Source: UBA9732 sp963649615
GTDB lineage: Bacteria; Spirochaetota; Spirochaetia; Sphaerochaetales; Sphaerochaetaceae
DNA: 64,000 nucleotides
NCBI GenBank assembly: GCA_963649615.1
Contig: CAVJIN010000001.1
Span: 1-64,000 of the forward strand
Direction of reading: 5' to 3'
Shown: piece by piece, positions 23,553 to 30,833 of the stretch
Position numbering within the stretch: position 1 is the first letter of the stretch
Layout: each line of letters opens with the position of its first letter
The notes under the pieces: generated by a model
Database searches by the model: none
What the model was told of the DNA's origin: nothing
Seen by the model: the letters and a program-made list of their open reading frames with translations, nothing else
Program-made: the position numbers and the translations under genes

Positions 23553-24198
23553 CAAACTTAGCTTTGAGCTCATTAAACTCAGCTTCCACACTTGCATTCT
23601 GTTCCATACTTACAAAAGAAGTCTCAACTTTGTTTGCTTGAGAAAAAACAGAAGCCTCTGCTTCAAGTCGCTCAACTTTCTCCTCCATTTCGTTAAAACG
23701 TTTAACTGCTTCTGAACAATCAAAAGAATTAATCTGCTTTTCCATCTCAATCTTCTCTTTAGCATGTTCTGCTCTAGCAACTAAGGTTCTTTCTTTGGCC
23801 TTTACTTCCTGAAGTTTTTCTGAAAGTTTTGCAATTTGAACTTCCTGGCTTGCGGAAATTTCTTTTAAAGTTTTCAACTCCTCTTCAACTTCTTCAACTC
23901 TAACCGCTGCCTTTTGTTTTTCAGAAATTGCTTCTTTTGCAAGCTCATCTTTGCCGTTTTTTACAGCCATTTGCGCTCTCATTTCCCATCGGGTAGTTGC
24001 AGCTTTATACTCTTCCAAAACCTTTTCTCTTCCCTTAATAGTACAAAGAGTCTCTGACGCACTTTCCTTTGCCTTTTCTAAGGTCTCTTCCATCTGAGTA
24101 ATACTGTACCTAATCATTTTAGAAGGATTTTCCATCTTGTCTAAAGCATGATTTACATTTGAACTAAAAATGTCGTGAATTCTCTTAAATGCGTTCAT
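23545..24198 (-). CDS. PspA/IM30 family protein, copy 2
   Basis: 217-residue second PspA-like protein. It opens with AFKRIHDIFSSNVNHALDKMENP, the same amphipathic-helix layout as copy 1, and continues as a long coiled coil rich in Glu/Lys/Ala, then a short acidic tail. It has its own sigma-54 promoter with textbook consensus and a ribosome site GGAGATT. Two PspA paralogues under one activator suggest either division of labour or mixed polymers. Sequence identity to copy 1 is modest by eye. Confidence 0.88.
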   Translation of the reverse strand: MNAFKRIHDIFSSNVNHALDKMENPSKMIRYSITQMEETLEKAKESASETLCTIKGREKVLEEYKAATTRWEMRAQMAVKNGKDELAKEAISEKQKAAVRVEEVEEELKTLKEISASQEVQIAKLSEKLQEVKAKERTLVARAEHAKEKIEMEKQINSFDCSEAVKRFNEMEEKVERLEAEASVFSQANKVETSFVSMEQNASVEAEFNELKAKFAN

Positions 24199-24217
24199 CT
24201 TTTAATCTCCTCGTAGG

Positions 24218-24235
24218 GAGGTTTTCAAAAACCTC
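24218..24235 (-). repeat. Perfect GAGGTTTT palindrome in the pspA2 leader
   Basis: GAGGTTTT-CA-AAAACCTC sits within the predicted approximately 75-base leader of pspA2, about 20 bases before the start codon and next to its ribosome site (GAGGAG). It belongs to the dispersed repeat group noted elsewhere and could affect translation. Confidence 0.5.
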
Positions 24236-24280
24236 TAAAATTATTCTCTTTAAACCACAACACTTGTGGACACAAAGTCT

Positions 24281-24300
24281 ATTGCAAAACCCGTGCCAAG
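24281..24300 (-). promoter_or_regulatory. Consensus sigma-54 promoter of pspA2
   Basis: Minus strand reads TTGGCACGGGTTTTGCAATA: TGGCACG-N4-TTGCA is a full match to the sigma-54 consensus, with GG and GC ten bases apart (plus 24297-24298 and 24285-24286). It lies about 85 bases before the pspA2 start. Confidence 0.88.
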
Positions 24301-24374
24301 TTCCCGTAAGTCTATAATTGAACACAAAATAAACAAGAAGACACATAAACCACAACAAATGCAAGAACCAAAAA

Positions 24375-24389
24375 TGGTAAAATTTACCA
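24375..24389. promoter_or_regulatory. Palindrome TGGTAAA-A-TTTACCA, proposed PspF enhancer site 2
   Basis: Perfect 7+1+7 palindrome differing from site 1 only at its central base; the flanking A and C are also the same. It stands about 97 bases upstream of the -12 element of pspA2 and about 100 bases upstream of the divergent antitoxin gene. Confidence 0.65.
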
Positions 24390-24489
24390 CGAGAAAAAGT
24401 CGACCAAAAGTTGGCAAGCACAGAAAACGTTTAAAAAATCTTGCGTTTGTATTGCAAATGTATTACAATTTAAACAACAGGAGGGTTTT

Positions 24490-24777
24490 ATGGCTAAGGA
24501 TGCTGTTCTTCAAATTAGGATTGATTCGGAACTTAAAGAAAAAGTTGAGGCTCTATATGATAATATGGGATTTTCTTTTGCTGATGCCGTTAGAATGTTT
24601 GCCGTTCAAAGCTTAGCAAACAATGGATTACCCTTTACTCCAAAATCAACAATACTTCTAAACAATTATCCAAATTCTGCTGGTGGAATCTTACACAAAT
24701 ATGCAAACGCTTCTTTGTATGAAAAAGAAAAAGATGCTTGGGCAAGTGCGGTGGGAGAAAAGTATGGTCTTAATTGA
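24490..24777 (+). CDS. RelB/DinJ-family antitoxin
   Basis: 95-residue ribbon-helix-helix antitoxin: AVLQIRIDSELKEKVEALYD forms the strand-helix DNA-binding part, and FSFADAVRMFAVQSLANNGLPF is the following helix typical of RelB/DinJ. The tail would wrap the toxin. A very good ribosome site, AGGAGGG, precedes the ATG. The reading frame is intact, whereas the downstream toxin (overlapping by 14 bases) is broken, so this is an orphan antitoxin that may still autoregulate or act in trans. Confidence 0.85.
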   Translation: MAKDAVLQIRIDSELKEKVEALYDNMGFSFADAVRMFAVQSLANNGLPFTPKSTILLNNYPNSAGGILHKYANASLYEKEKDAWASAVGEKYGLN

Positions 24778-24933
24778 TGCAAACATTATTCTACGCTATT
24801 TACTAAGAGACATAGAAGAGAAATATGCTATTGCAAGCCAAATCATAGAAAAAGGATGCTGTACAACAACGTGCTAGGGCAATCCGTTGTAAGTTTTGAT
24901 AAAAAACTAAATTCTCACTTGTTAGTTTTGTAG
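24764..24933 (+). pseudogene. PIN-domain (VapC-like) toxin, internally deleted
   Basis: The frame starting at MVLIDANIILRYLLRDIEEKY is the N-terminus of a PIN-domain RNase toxin with its first catalytic Asp (LIDAN). It runs into foreign-frame residues and stops at 24877 after 37 codons. In another frame, from about 24871 to the stop at 24931-24933, LGQSVVSFDKKLNSHLL resembles the C-terminal end of a PIN domain. An out-of-frame deletion of roughly 80-90 codons therefore removed the middle, including the remaining acidic residues. The intact antitoxin sits immediately upstream. PIN toxins paired with RelB-type antitoxins are known. Confidence 0.75.
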
Positions 24934-24941
24934 AAAAAAGA

Positions 24942-25688
24942 TCAACAAGAAAACCAGTGTTGCATAAAAATGCCTGCAGCAACAGAAACGTTTAAAGACC
25001 CTTTGCTTCCACCAAGAGAAATAGAAACTCTTTTACCTGCACAAGCTAAAACAGCAGGACTTATACCAAATTCTTCAGAGCCAAGAATCCCAACACCCCG
25101 TTTAGGAAAAGAAAAAGAATCAATATCTTCCCCTCCAACTTCTAATGCAAGAACCTCATCAGCCCCATAAGAACTTAGAAAAGCAACTACCTCTTCTTCC
25201 TTCATAAAAGTCCAATTAACAGTAGAAACCGTACCCATTGAAGTCCGCTGGGCTCTGACATGCTCGGGAGACGCCGTTCCTTCAACAAGAATGATCTTGC
25301 TTATACCAAAGGAATCTGCACTTCTGAAAATAGCACCAACATTATAAGGACTTCTAATTCTGTCTAAAACTAGAACTTTATCCTGTAAAACCCGTACACT
25401 TGAATCCAAAGCACCAGTAGAAGTTTCTCTGAAATCCCAGTCAGAAGGCTCTGCGCCAAGCCTTTTCAAGATATCTTGGCTAATATCGTCTAGTTTAACA
25501 ACAACTGCTTCAGAAGGCAATTTGTCATCTATTTTGTCATAAGATGTTAAAGATAGGACATCATTTATGTATCCTAAGTCAACATCTTTACCGGCTCGAA
25601 CATCAAAAGCTGCCTGATGCATAATAATAGAAATTTTTCTAAGCCTTGTCCTCTCTTTAAGACTCTCAAGCTTCTTCTTCGTTATCAT
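24942..25688 (-). CDS. TrmH/SpoU-family RNA 2'-O-methyltransferase
   Basis: 248-residue SPOUT methyltransferase. The three family motifs are present: LDRIRSPYNVGAIFRSADSF (motif 1), GILGSEEFGIS (motif 2) and VSISLGGSKGSLNVSVAAGI (motif 3, trefoil knot with SAM). The N-terminal approximately 100 residues form a separate substrate-binding part. It starts 23 bases inside the end of rsmI, so the two RNA methylases are co-translated. Whether it modifies rRNA or tRNA is not evident. Confidence 0.88.
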   Translation of the reverse strand: MITKKKLESLKERTRLRKISIIMHQAAFDVRAGKDVDLGYINDVLSLTSYDKIDDKLPSEAVVVKLDDISQDILKRLGAEPSDWDFRETSTGALDSSVRVLQDKVLVLDRIRSPYNVGAIFRSADSFGISKIILVEGTASPEHVRAQRTSMGTVSTVNWTFMKEEEVVAFLSSYGADEVLALEVGGEDIDSFSFPKRGVGILGSEEFGISPAVLACAGKRVSISLGGSKGSLNVSVAAGIFMQHWFSC

Positions 25689-26376
25689 CTAATGCACCTT
25701 TTTCCTGAGAACTCTGAGGCAAAACGCAAAGAGCAAACTCTCCTTTAACCACTTTAAGGCTTTCTTTAACCTGTAACGGTGTTCCGCTGATAATTTGCTC
25801 AAAAGCCTTTGTTAACTCACGGCCAAGAACAATAGTTCTTTCTGGGCAAAGTTCACAAAGTTCATCCAATAACTTCTCAATTCTAAATGGCGATTCATAG
25901 ATAATAAAAGCCTCATTGCGCTCCAACAATTCTTGTATTCTATTTTTGCGCCTTCCACTCTTCAGACTTAAGAAACCTTCAAATGTAAAGGTTTTTCCAG
26001 CCAGTCCAGCAACACTTATAAGTGTTATGCAGGCGCTTGCTCCCGGAATTGGAACAACAGTAAAGCCGGCTTCTCTAACGGCTCTAACCAACCTACTTCC
26101 TGGGTCGCTTACTCCTGGAGTTCCAGCATCGCTCACATAAGCCACAGACAACCCTTGAGCTAATAAATTCACAATACCAGCGCTCGAATTTTCTTCATTG
26201 TGGGCATGACAAGCTATAAGCCTCTTTCCGGTAATCTCAAGATGATTCAGCATCATCTGAGTATGTCTAGTATCTTCACAAGCAATGACATTAGCCTCTT
26301 TTAAGACTCGGATTGCACGTAGGGTGATATCTTCAAGATTTCCAATTGGCGTGGCCACAACAAATAGAGTGCTCAT
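25666..26376 (-). CDS. rsmI: 16S rRNA (cytidine-2'-O)-methyltransferase
   Basis: RsmI methylates the ribose of C1402 in 16S rRNA, tuning the decoding centre. The tetrapyrrole-methylase fold is recognisable from VVATPIGNLEDITLRA, CEDTRHTQMML, VAYVSDAGTPGVSDPG and VPIPGASACI. The start at MSTLFVVAT is fixed by AAAGGAG upstream and by an ATGA overlap with the esterase-lipoprotein stop; the upstream frame would extend into that gene. 236 residues, slightly shorter than E. coli RsmI (286), lacking a long C-terminal part. Confidence 0.95.
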   Translation of the reverse strand: MSTLFVVATPIGNLEDITLRAIRVLKEANVIACEDTRHTQMMLNHLEITGKRLIACHAHNEENSSAGIVNLLAQGLSVAYVSDAGTPGVSDPGSRLVRAVREAGFTVVPIPGASACITLISVAGLAGKTFTFEGFLSLKSGRRKNRIQELLERNEAFIIYESPFRIEKLLDELCELCPERTIVLGRELTKAFEQIISGTPLQVKESLKVVKGEFALCVLPQSSQEKGALDDNEEEA

Positions 26377-27497
26377 TTCCAACGCTCCTTTATATAAGAG
26401 CACACTTCCTTGAGAGCTTCTTCTCCCTCTGGGATGAGCTGATAGAATTGAACAAACCCATGAATGGTGCTCTTGTAGGTATGAAGCGTAGAGTTTGTGC
26501 CTAGCGTTGTAAGAAGAGCGTGATACATAATGCCGTCATCTCGCAGGGTATCGGCACCAGCAACCTGAATAAGGTGGTCTGCAAGCACATAAGTACCATC
26601 CTCATCCACCTCAACAGATGCCTTTGCATACTCATTTTCCCAATTATCTATCTTAAGCGTACCCTGAAGCATCAAAAGAGGCGACGCATATGGCTTATAG
26701 GCGTCTTCTGGGTCTTCCAAGTAATCGTCAATAACCTGAGTCATCAACTTACCACTAAGCATAACCTTCCGCCCATCAAAGCCACCAAAAAGCAAATGAG
26801 AGGCCTTAATTTCCCCTTTCACCGTTAAACTCGGATACATCAACACAACACAAGAAGGCTGACTCATATCATTTTCTTTCAACCTAATTGAGATCCCTGT
26901 AGCAAAATTTCCACCAGAAGAATCGCCAGCAATAGCCACTTTGCTTGAATCTGCACCATACTCGGAGGCATGTTCTAGCATATAACAATAAGCATCCCAC
27001 ACATCGTCAACACCGGCTGGGAACTTGTTTTCAGGGGCAAGCCTGTAATCTGTAAAGAAGACCACAGAATTCAGCCTATCTGCAAGTTCGCCCACAAAAG
27101 ACTGATATGTGAGATAATTTCCACTATTGTACGCTCCACCGTGAGTGTAAAATAAAATTGGCAAGAGCTCTGCACTATTTTCATTCCACTTTTTAGGATA
27201 TGCAATCCACAACGTGCAATTTGTAAGCTCAACAGAAATTACAACGCGGTCTTCTTTCAGCACTGGCTCTGGTTGCCCCTTGAAGGTGCCATCCGAATTC
27301 ATATACTTATTCATCATATACAGCGCCAAGGCCGATGCTTCTGACAGCTTTGTATCTGGGTCCATCGTTTGTTGCAACTGTTTAACCTCTTCTTTGCTCA
27401 CTCCCAACTTAGACCTTACAAACTCCGTCTTAATTGTTGAGCAAGAAGAGAGCAAAACAGCAATCAGCGTTAGCGCAATTACGAGGACCCTTTTCAT
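26373..27497 (-). CDS. Lipoprotein esterase/lipase, HSL-like alpha/beta hydrolase
   Basis: 374-residue exported esterase. The signal MKRVLVIALTLIAVLLSSCS ends in a lipobox (LSSC), so it is probably lipid-anchored on the outer face of a membrane. The complete catalytic set is present: oxyanion motif YTHGGAYNSG, nucleophile elbow GDSSGGN, acid in GADTLRDDG and His in STIHGF. It is the active counterpart of the broken homologue at 15576. It shares an ATGA overlap with rsmI downstream, an unexpected partner. Substrate unknown; acetyl or feruloyl esters of plant polysaccharides would suit a gut treponeme but this is speculation. Confidence 0.9.
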   Translation of the reverse strand: MKRVLVIALTLIAVLLSSCSTIKTEFVRSKLGVSKEEVKQLQQTMDPDTKLSEASALALYMMNKYMNSDGTFKGQPEPVLKEDRVVISVELTNCTLWIAYPKKWNENSAELLPILFYTHGGAYNSGNYLTYQSFVGELADRLNSVVFFTDYRLAPENKFPAGVDDVWDAYCYMLEHASEYGADSSKVAIAGDSSGGNFATGISIRLKENDMSQPSCVVLMYPSLTVKGEIKASHLLFGGFDGRKVMLSGKLMTQVIDDYLEDPEDAYKPYASPLLMLQGTLKIDNWENEYAKASVEVDEDGTYVLADHLIQVAGADTLRDDGIMYHALLTTLGTNSTLHTYKSTIHGFVQFYQLIPEGEEALKEVCSYIKERWK

Positions 27498-27592
27498 GCA
27501 TTCTCCTTAAGTTTCCATTCTTGATATCCCGCACAAAAGAAGGTTGTGCAGAAAGTATTCGATTTTTTCTAACTTTTGCAAATTTTCGTATA

Positions 27593-27639
27593 AAAAGTAT
27601 TCGATTTTTTTCAAAATTAACCATTTTTCGAATACTTTT
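27593..27639 (-). terminator. Probable terminator after aspS, within a repeated AAAGTATTCGA block
   Basis: AAAAGTATTCGA (27593-27604) and TCGAATACTTTT (27628-27639) form a perfect 12-pair stem with a 23-base loop. On the minus strand it ends in CTTTTTA, fitting intrinsic termination downstream of aspS. A third copy, AAAGTATTCGATTTTTT, lies at 27552-27568 without a partner, so a repeated regulatory site before the esterase gene is an alternative. Confidence 0.5.
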
Positions 27640-27661
27640 CTACTACTCCATTGCAAACAGG

Positions 27662-29446
27662 TTACTTCTCTTCATCTTTCTTGATGATAAGATGAAGTTC
27701 GTCAAGCTGCTTCTGGTCTACATCGTTTGGACAATCGTCCATAGGAGAGATTGCAAAACTGTTCTTTGGGAAAGCAATAACTTCCTTAATAGAAGACTGC
27801 TCACTCATGATCATGACCATACGGTCAATACCAGGAGCAATTCCACCGTGTGGTGGTGGTCCAAACTTAAACGCATTAAGCAAGAAGCCAAACTTCTTTT
27901 CGCCTTCTTCATCTGAGAAGTTGCAAATACGGAAAATTCTCTTCTGAAGTTCAACATCATGAATTCTTATTGAGCCAGAAGCGCACTCGTATCCATTACA
28001 AACCATGTCATACAAGTCTCCACGAACCTCGCCAGGATTCTCTTCAAGAGTATCAATATACTTAGCTTGTGGCATACTGAACATATGGTGAGCAGCTTCC
28101 CAATGGCCTTCGTCCTCGTTGTACTCAAACAATGGGAAATCAACAATCCAGCAGAATTCAAAACCAGGTTTGATAATGCCAAGGTCTTTTCCAAGCTTAG
28201 ATCTAATGGCACCAGCAGAAGCACAACACTTCTTCCAGTTCTCATGTGCAACCATGAGAATAACATCTCCTTCTTTTGCCCCCATAAAGTCGCAAACTTC
28301 TTTCTCGTGTCCAACAAAAAACTTTGCGGCACTGCCAGAAAGAGCATTGTTTGCACCAACTTTAATGAAAGGAACAAACTGAGCACCATAGACTTTAGCT
28401 GCTGCAGCAATCTCATCAAGATACTTTCTTGTAAAATCAAAGCCTTCTGTTTTTGGTGCACAAATAGCCTTAGTATAGCCATTATTGGCTAAAATTGTCT
28501 TATAAGCATCAAAAGAGGACATCATTACAAGATCTTTTATATCTTTGATTTCACAACCAAATCTGAGATCTGGCTTGTCGCAACCATAAGTATTCATTGC
28601 ATCAAAGTAATCAATTCTTCTGAAATGAGCAGGAAGCTCATAGTTCATAACTTCCCTGAAGACATGACCAAAGAGTCTTTCTATGAGAGCAAGAACATCG
28701 TCTCTCTTAACAAAGCTCATTTCAATGTCTAGCTGAGTGAACTCGAGTTGTCTGTCTCCTCTAGCATCTTCATCTCTGTAGCATCTTGCAATCTGGAAGT
28801 ATTTGTCAAAACCACTTACCATGAGAAGCTGTTTATAAAGCTGTGGACTCTGAGGAAGAGCATAGAACTTTCCAGGATATTTTCTTGAAGGAACAAGGAA
28901 GTCTCTTGCACCTTCAGGGGTAGATCTAATGAGAGTAGGAGTTTCAATCTCGTAAAATCCTTCTGTATAAAGATATTCTCTTATTGCCTTGATAAATTCA
29001 TGTCTGAGCTTAATTCTATTCTGCATTCCACTTGAACGAAGGTCCAAGAATCTATACTTGAGTCTCAAATCTTCATTTGCCACATTTTCGCTATCAATCA
29101 TAAACGGAAGAGTTGCACACTTTGACAAAATAGAAATCTTTTCAGCCTTGACTTCAACTTCGCCAGTTGCCATGTCATGGTTAATCATATTCTCTGGTCT
29201 GAGTCTTACAACACCTGTAACCGCAATGCAGTATTCCATCCTGAGCTCTGAAGCGGTCTTCTGAAGCTCAGGGCTAGCATCATCATCTACAACTACCTGG
29301 GTAATGCCATACCTATCTCTTAGATTGATGAAATGAAGTGCACCGTGATTTCTATCCCTATGCACCCAGCCGTTAAGAACAACAGTTTTCCCCGCGTCAG
29401 CTCCTCTGAGCTCTCCGCATGTTACAGTACGCTGATCAAAATTCAT
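27662..29446 (-). CDS. aspS: Aspartyl-tRNA synthetase
   Basis: Class II synthetase charging tRNA-Asp (bacterial type, 594 residues). Order: N-terminal OB anticodon-binding domain (VVLNGWVHRDRNHGALHFINLRDR), class II motif 2 in YFQIARCYRDEDARGDRQLEFTQ (FRDED type), the bacterial insertion (GAD) domain, and motif 3 in GGIAPGIDRMVMI. The start at MNFDQRTVTCG is supported by AAGAGG upstream; an 11-codon longer frame has no ribosome site. Single gene with its own terminator. Whether it is discriminating or also charges tRNA-Asn cannot be decided here. Confidence 0.97.
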   Translation of the reverse strand: MNFDQRTVTCGELRGADAGKTVVLNGWVHRDRNHGALHFINLRDRYGITQVVVDDDASPELQKTASELRMEYCIAVTGVVRLRPENMINHDMATGEVEVKAEKISILSKCATLPFMIDSENVANEDLRLKYRFLDLRSSGMQNRIKLRHEFIKAIREYLYTEGFYEIETPTLIRSTPEGARDFLVPSRKYPGKFYALPQSPQLYKQLLMVSGFDKYFQIARCYRDEDARGDRQLEFTQLDIEMSFVKRDDVLALIERLFGHVFREVMNYELPAHFRRIDYFDAMNTYGCDKPDLRFGCEIKDIKDLVMMSSFDAYKTILANNGYTKAICAPKTEGFDFTRKYLDEIAAAAKVYGAQFVPFIKVGANNALSGSAAKFFVGHEKEVCDFMGAKEGDVILMVAHENWKKCCASAGAIRSKLGKDLGIIKPGFEFCWIVDFPLFEYNEDEGHWEAAHHMFSMPQAKYIDTLEENPGEVRGDLYDMVCNGYECASGSIRIHDVELQKRIFRICNFSDEEGEKKFGFLLNAFKFGPPPHGGIAPGIDRMVMIMSEQSSIKEVIAFPKNSFAISPMDDCPNDVDQKQLDELHLIIKKDEEK

Positions 29447-29510
29447 GCTAAGTACCTCTTTGAGCACCAATTGTACCATTATGAAAATTGTCCTTCAAGA
29501 TATTAATAAA

Positions 29511-29539
29511 TTGCGTGATTGAAAATTTATTGTTAAAAT
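29511..29539 (+). promoter_or_regulatory. Leaderless promoter before 29546
   Basis: TTGCGT (29511-29516), a 17-base spacer, then TG-T-TAAAAT (29534-29539); the hexamer ends six bases before the ATG at 29546. The GAGG just before the ATG is too close to act as a ribosome site. Confidence 0.5.
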
Positions 29540-29545
29540 TGAGGT

Positions 29546-30073
29546 ATGACAACGAGAAGCCGTATTAAAGTCTTTGAGATCTTCACAAAAGCCCTAGTTA
29601 GTCTTGAAACTCAAGACAGGGCCCTTTTCTCCTGGCCTCGCAATAGAATCCCACTTGCTCACGCACTTGCCCTTCATCTTCACGAAGAGCTTGGTTCTTC
29701 TCCGTACTCAGTAGACCTCTGCCCAGTCATATCACGGTCCAAAAAAACTATTAATCCCGATATTCTTGTGCATAATAGAGAAACAGACCATCATTTACTT
29801 TCAATCCTCTGTAGAAATGAATACCTAACAGAGGCAGAGCAAAAAGAACTTTCTACTATAAAAGCACTAGGCTGTGACTATGTTACCGCCGTTTCATTTC
29901 TACCACAAAGAAACTATATCCTAGTTTACATTGCAAATGAAAACGGCATGGAATACTACCATTTTGACAGGAACCTCTTAATCATGGAGCCCGTCAGAAA
30001 AAGACTATCAGTAGAGTCTAATGCCGACAACAAACAGCCAACTTTAGAAAAAATTCTTAAGAAGAAAAAATAA
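29546..30073 (+). CDS. Hypothetical protein, possible degenerate PD-(D/E)XK fold
   Basis: 175 residues, soluble, not recognised with confidence. The order INPDILVHNR, then a strand LLSILCRN, then ELSTIKALGCDYVTAVSF resembles the PD-(D/E)XK nuclease core (Asp, then E-x-K strand, then helix and strand). The expected E-x-K is replaced by LCRN, so nuclease activity is unlikely. The C-terminus is Lys-rich. Its stop overlaps the next start as TAATG, so it is coupled to the DUF6062-like gene at 30073, and the pair may work together. Confidence 0.6.
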   Translation: MTTRSRIKVFEIFTKALVSLETQDRALFSWPRNRIPLAHALALHLHEELGSSPYSVDLCPVISRSKKTINPDILVHNRETDHHLLSILCRNEYLTEAEQKELSTIKALGCDYVTAVSFLPQRNYILVYIANENGMEYYHFDRNLLIMEPVRKRLSVESNADNKQPTLEKILKKKK

Positions 30074-30792
30074 TGGGAATCAAGTATCAATTAGAAACAA
30101 TCCCGGTTTGGGATGGCATAACAAGTAATAGTGAATGCTTTCTCTGCAATCTCATGCAAGAAGCACAGAAAGATGCTCTAAAATTCTACCTTGGCGCTTC
30201 AGTAATGAACCCAGAAACCCGTATTAGGGTTAATGATATTGGCTTTTGCCCAAATCACACCACTATGCTAGTCCAAAGTGGAAGCCCTAATGCAATGGCT
30301 GTTCTTTGGGAATCTCACTTTACGCAAACAAGAAAAATAATTGAAAAATCAATTTTAGAGTTATCCAATACACACAATCCAAAGAAAACAATTGCAAAAC
30401 TGTCAAAAACAATAGAATACAGAATTGAAGACCCTCAGTCTAATTGCCTAATTTGCAAACGCATGGAAGATAGATTAAACCGGTACTGTTTTACAATCGC
30501 CTATCTTTGGGGACAAGAACAGAACTTCAAAGAAGCTTTTGCAAACTCAAAAGGATTTTGCCTTCCTCATATGACAAAAATTCTTGAGCTCTCTCTTGAA
30601 GCACTAGATTCAAAACAACAAAAAGAATTTGCAAAAGCCATGAGCGAACTACAATCAAGAAATCTAGAAAGAATAGCCCACGACCTTTGGTACATGACAG
30701 AACACTACAAGAGCGAAAACATAAATAAGCCCTGGAACGGCTGCGAAGATGCACAAAAACGAGCTGTTTATAAAGAAATAGGCCATCGTTAA
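30073..30792 (+). CDS. DUF6062-like protein with duplicated Cys/His motifs
   Basis: 239 residues. Two halves carry the same pattern: CFLC (about residue 22) with CPNH (about 58), and CLIC (about 135) with CLPH (about 172). Each CxxC + CxxH set could bind one zinc ion, so the protein looks like an internal duplication of a zinc-binding unit. It matches the DUF6062 family as I recall it; function unknown. Translation is coupled to the upstream gene by TAATG. It converges on the transketolase pair. Confidence 0.75.
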   Translation: MGIKYQLETIPVWDGITSNSECFLCNLMQEAQKDALKFYLGASVMNPETRIRVNDIGFCPNHTTMLVQSGSPNAMAVLWESHFTQTRKIIEKSILELSNTHNPKKTIAKLSKTIEYRIEDPQSNCLICKRMEDRLNRYCFTIAYLWGQEQNFKEAFANSKGFCLPHMTKILELSLEALDSKQQKEFAKAMSELQSRNLERIAHDLWYMTEHYKSENINKPWNGCEDAQKRAVYKEIGHR

Positions 30793-30833
30793 AGAACAAT
30801 GGCCTTAAATCTTTCTTGAAACAACCTACCGTT

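Noticed and set aside
24375..24389. Palindrome as operator of the antitoxin gene
   Set aside because: Possible by position (about 100 bases upstream) but too far for a usual RelB operator, and the same palindrome occurs at pspF-pspA1 where no antitoxin is present.
28067..28492. 141-codon frame antisense to aspS, and neighbouring 171-codon frame on the same strand
   Set aside because: Shadow frames of aspS without motifs or start signals.
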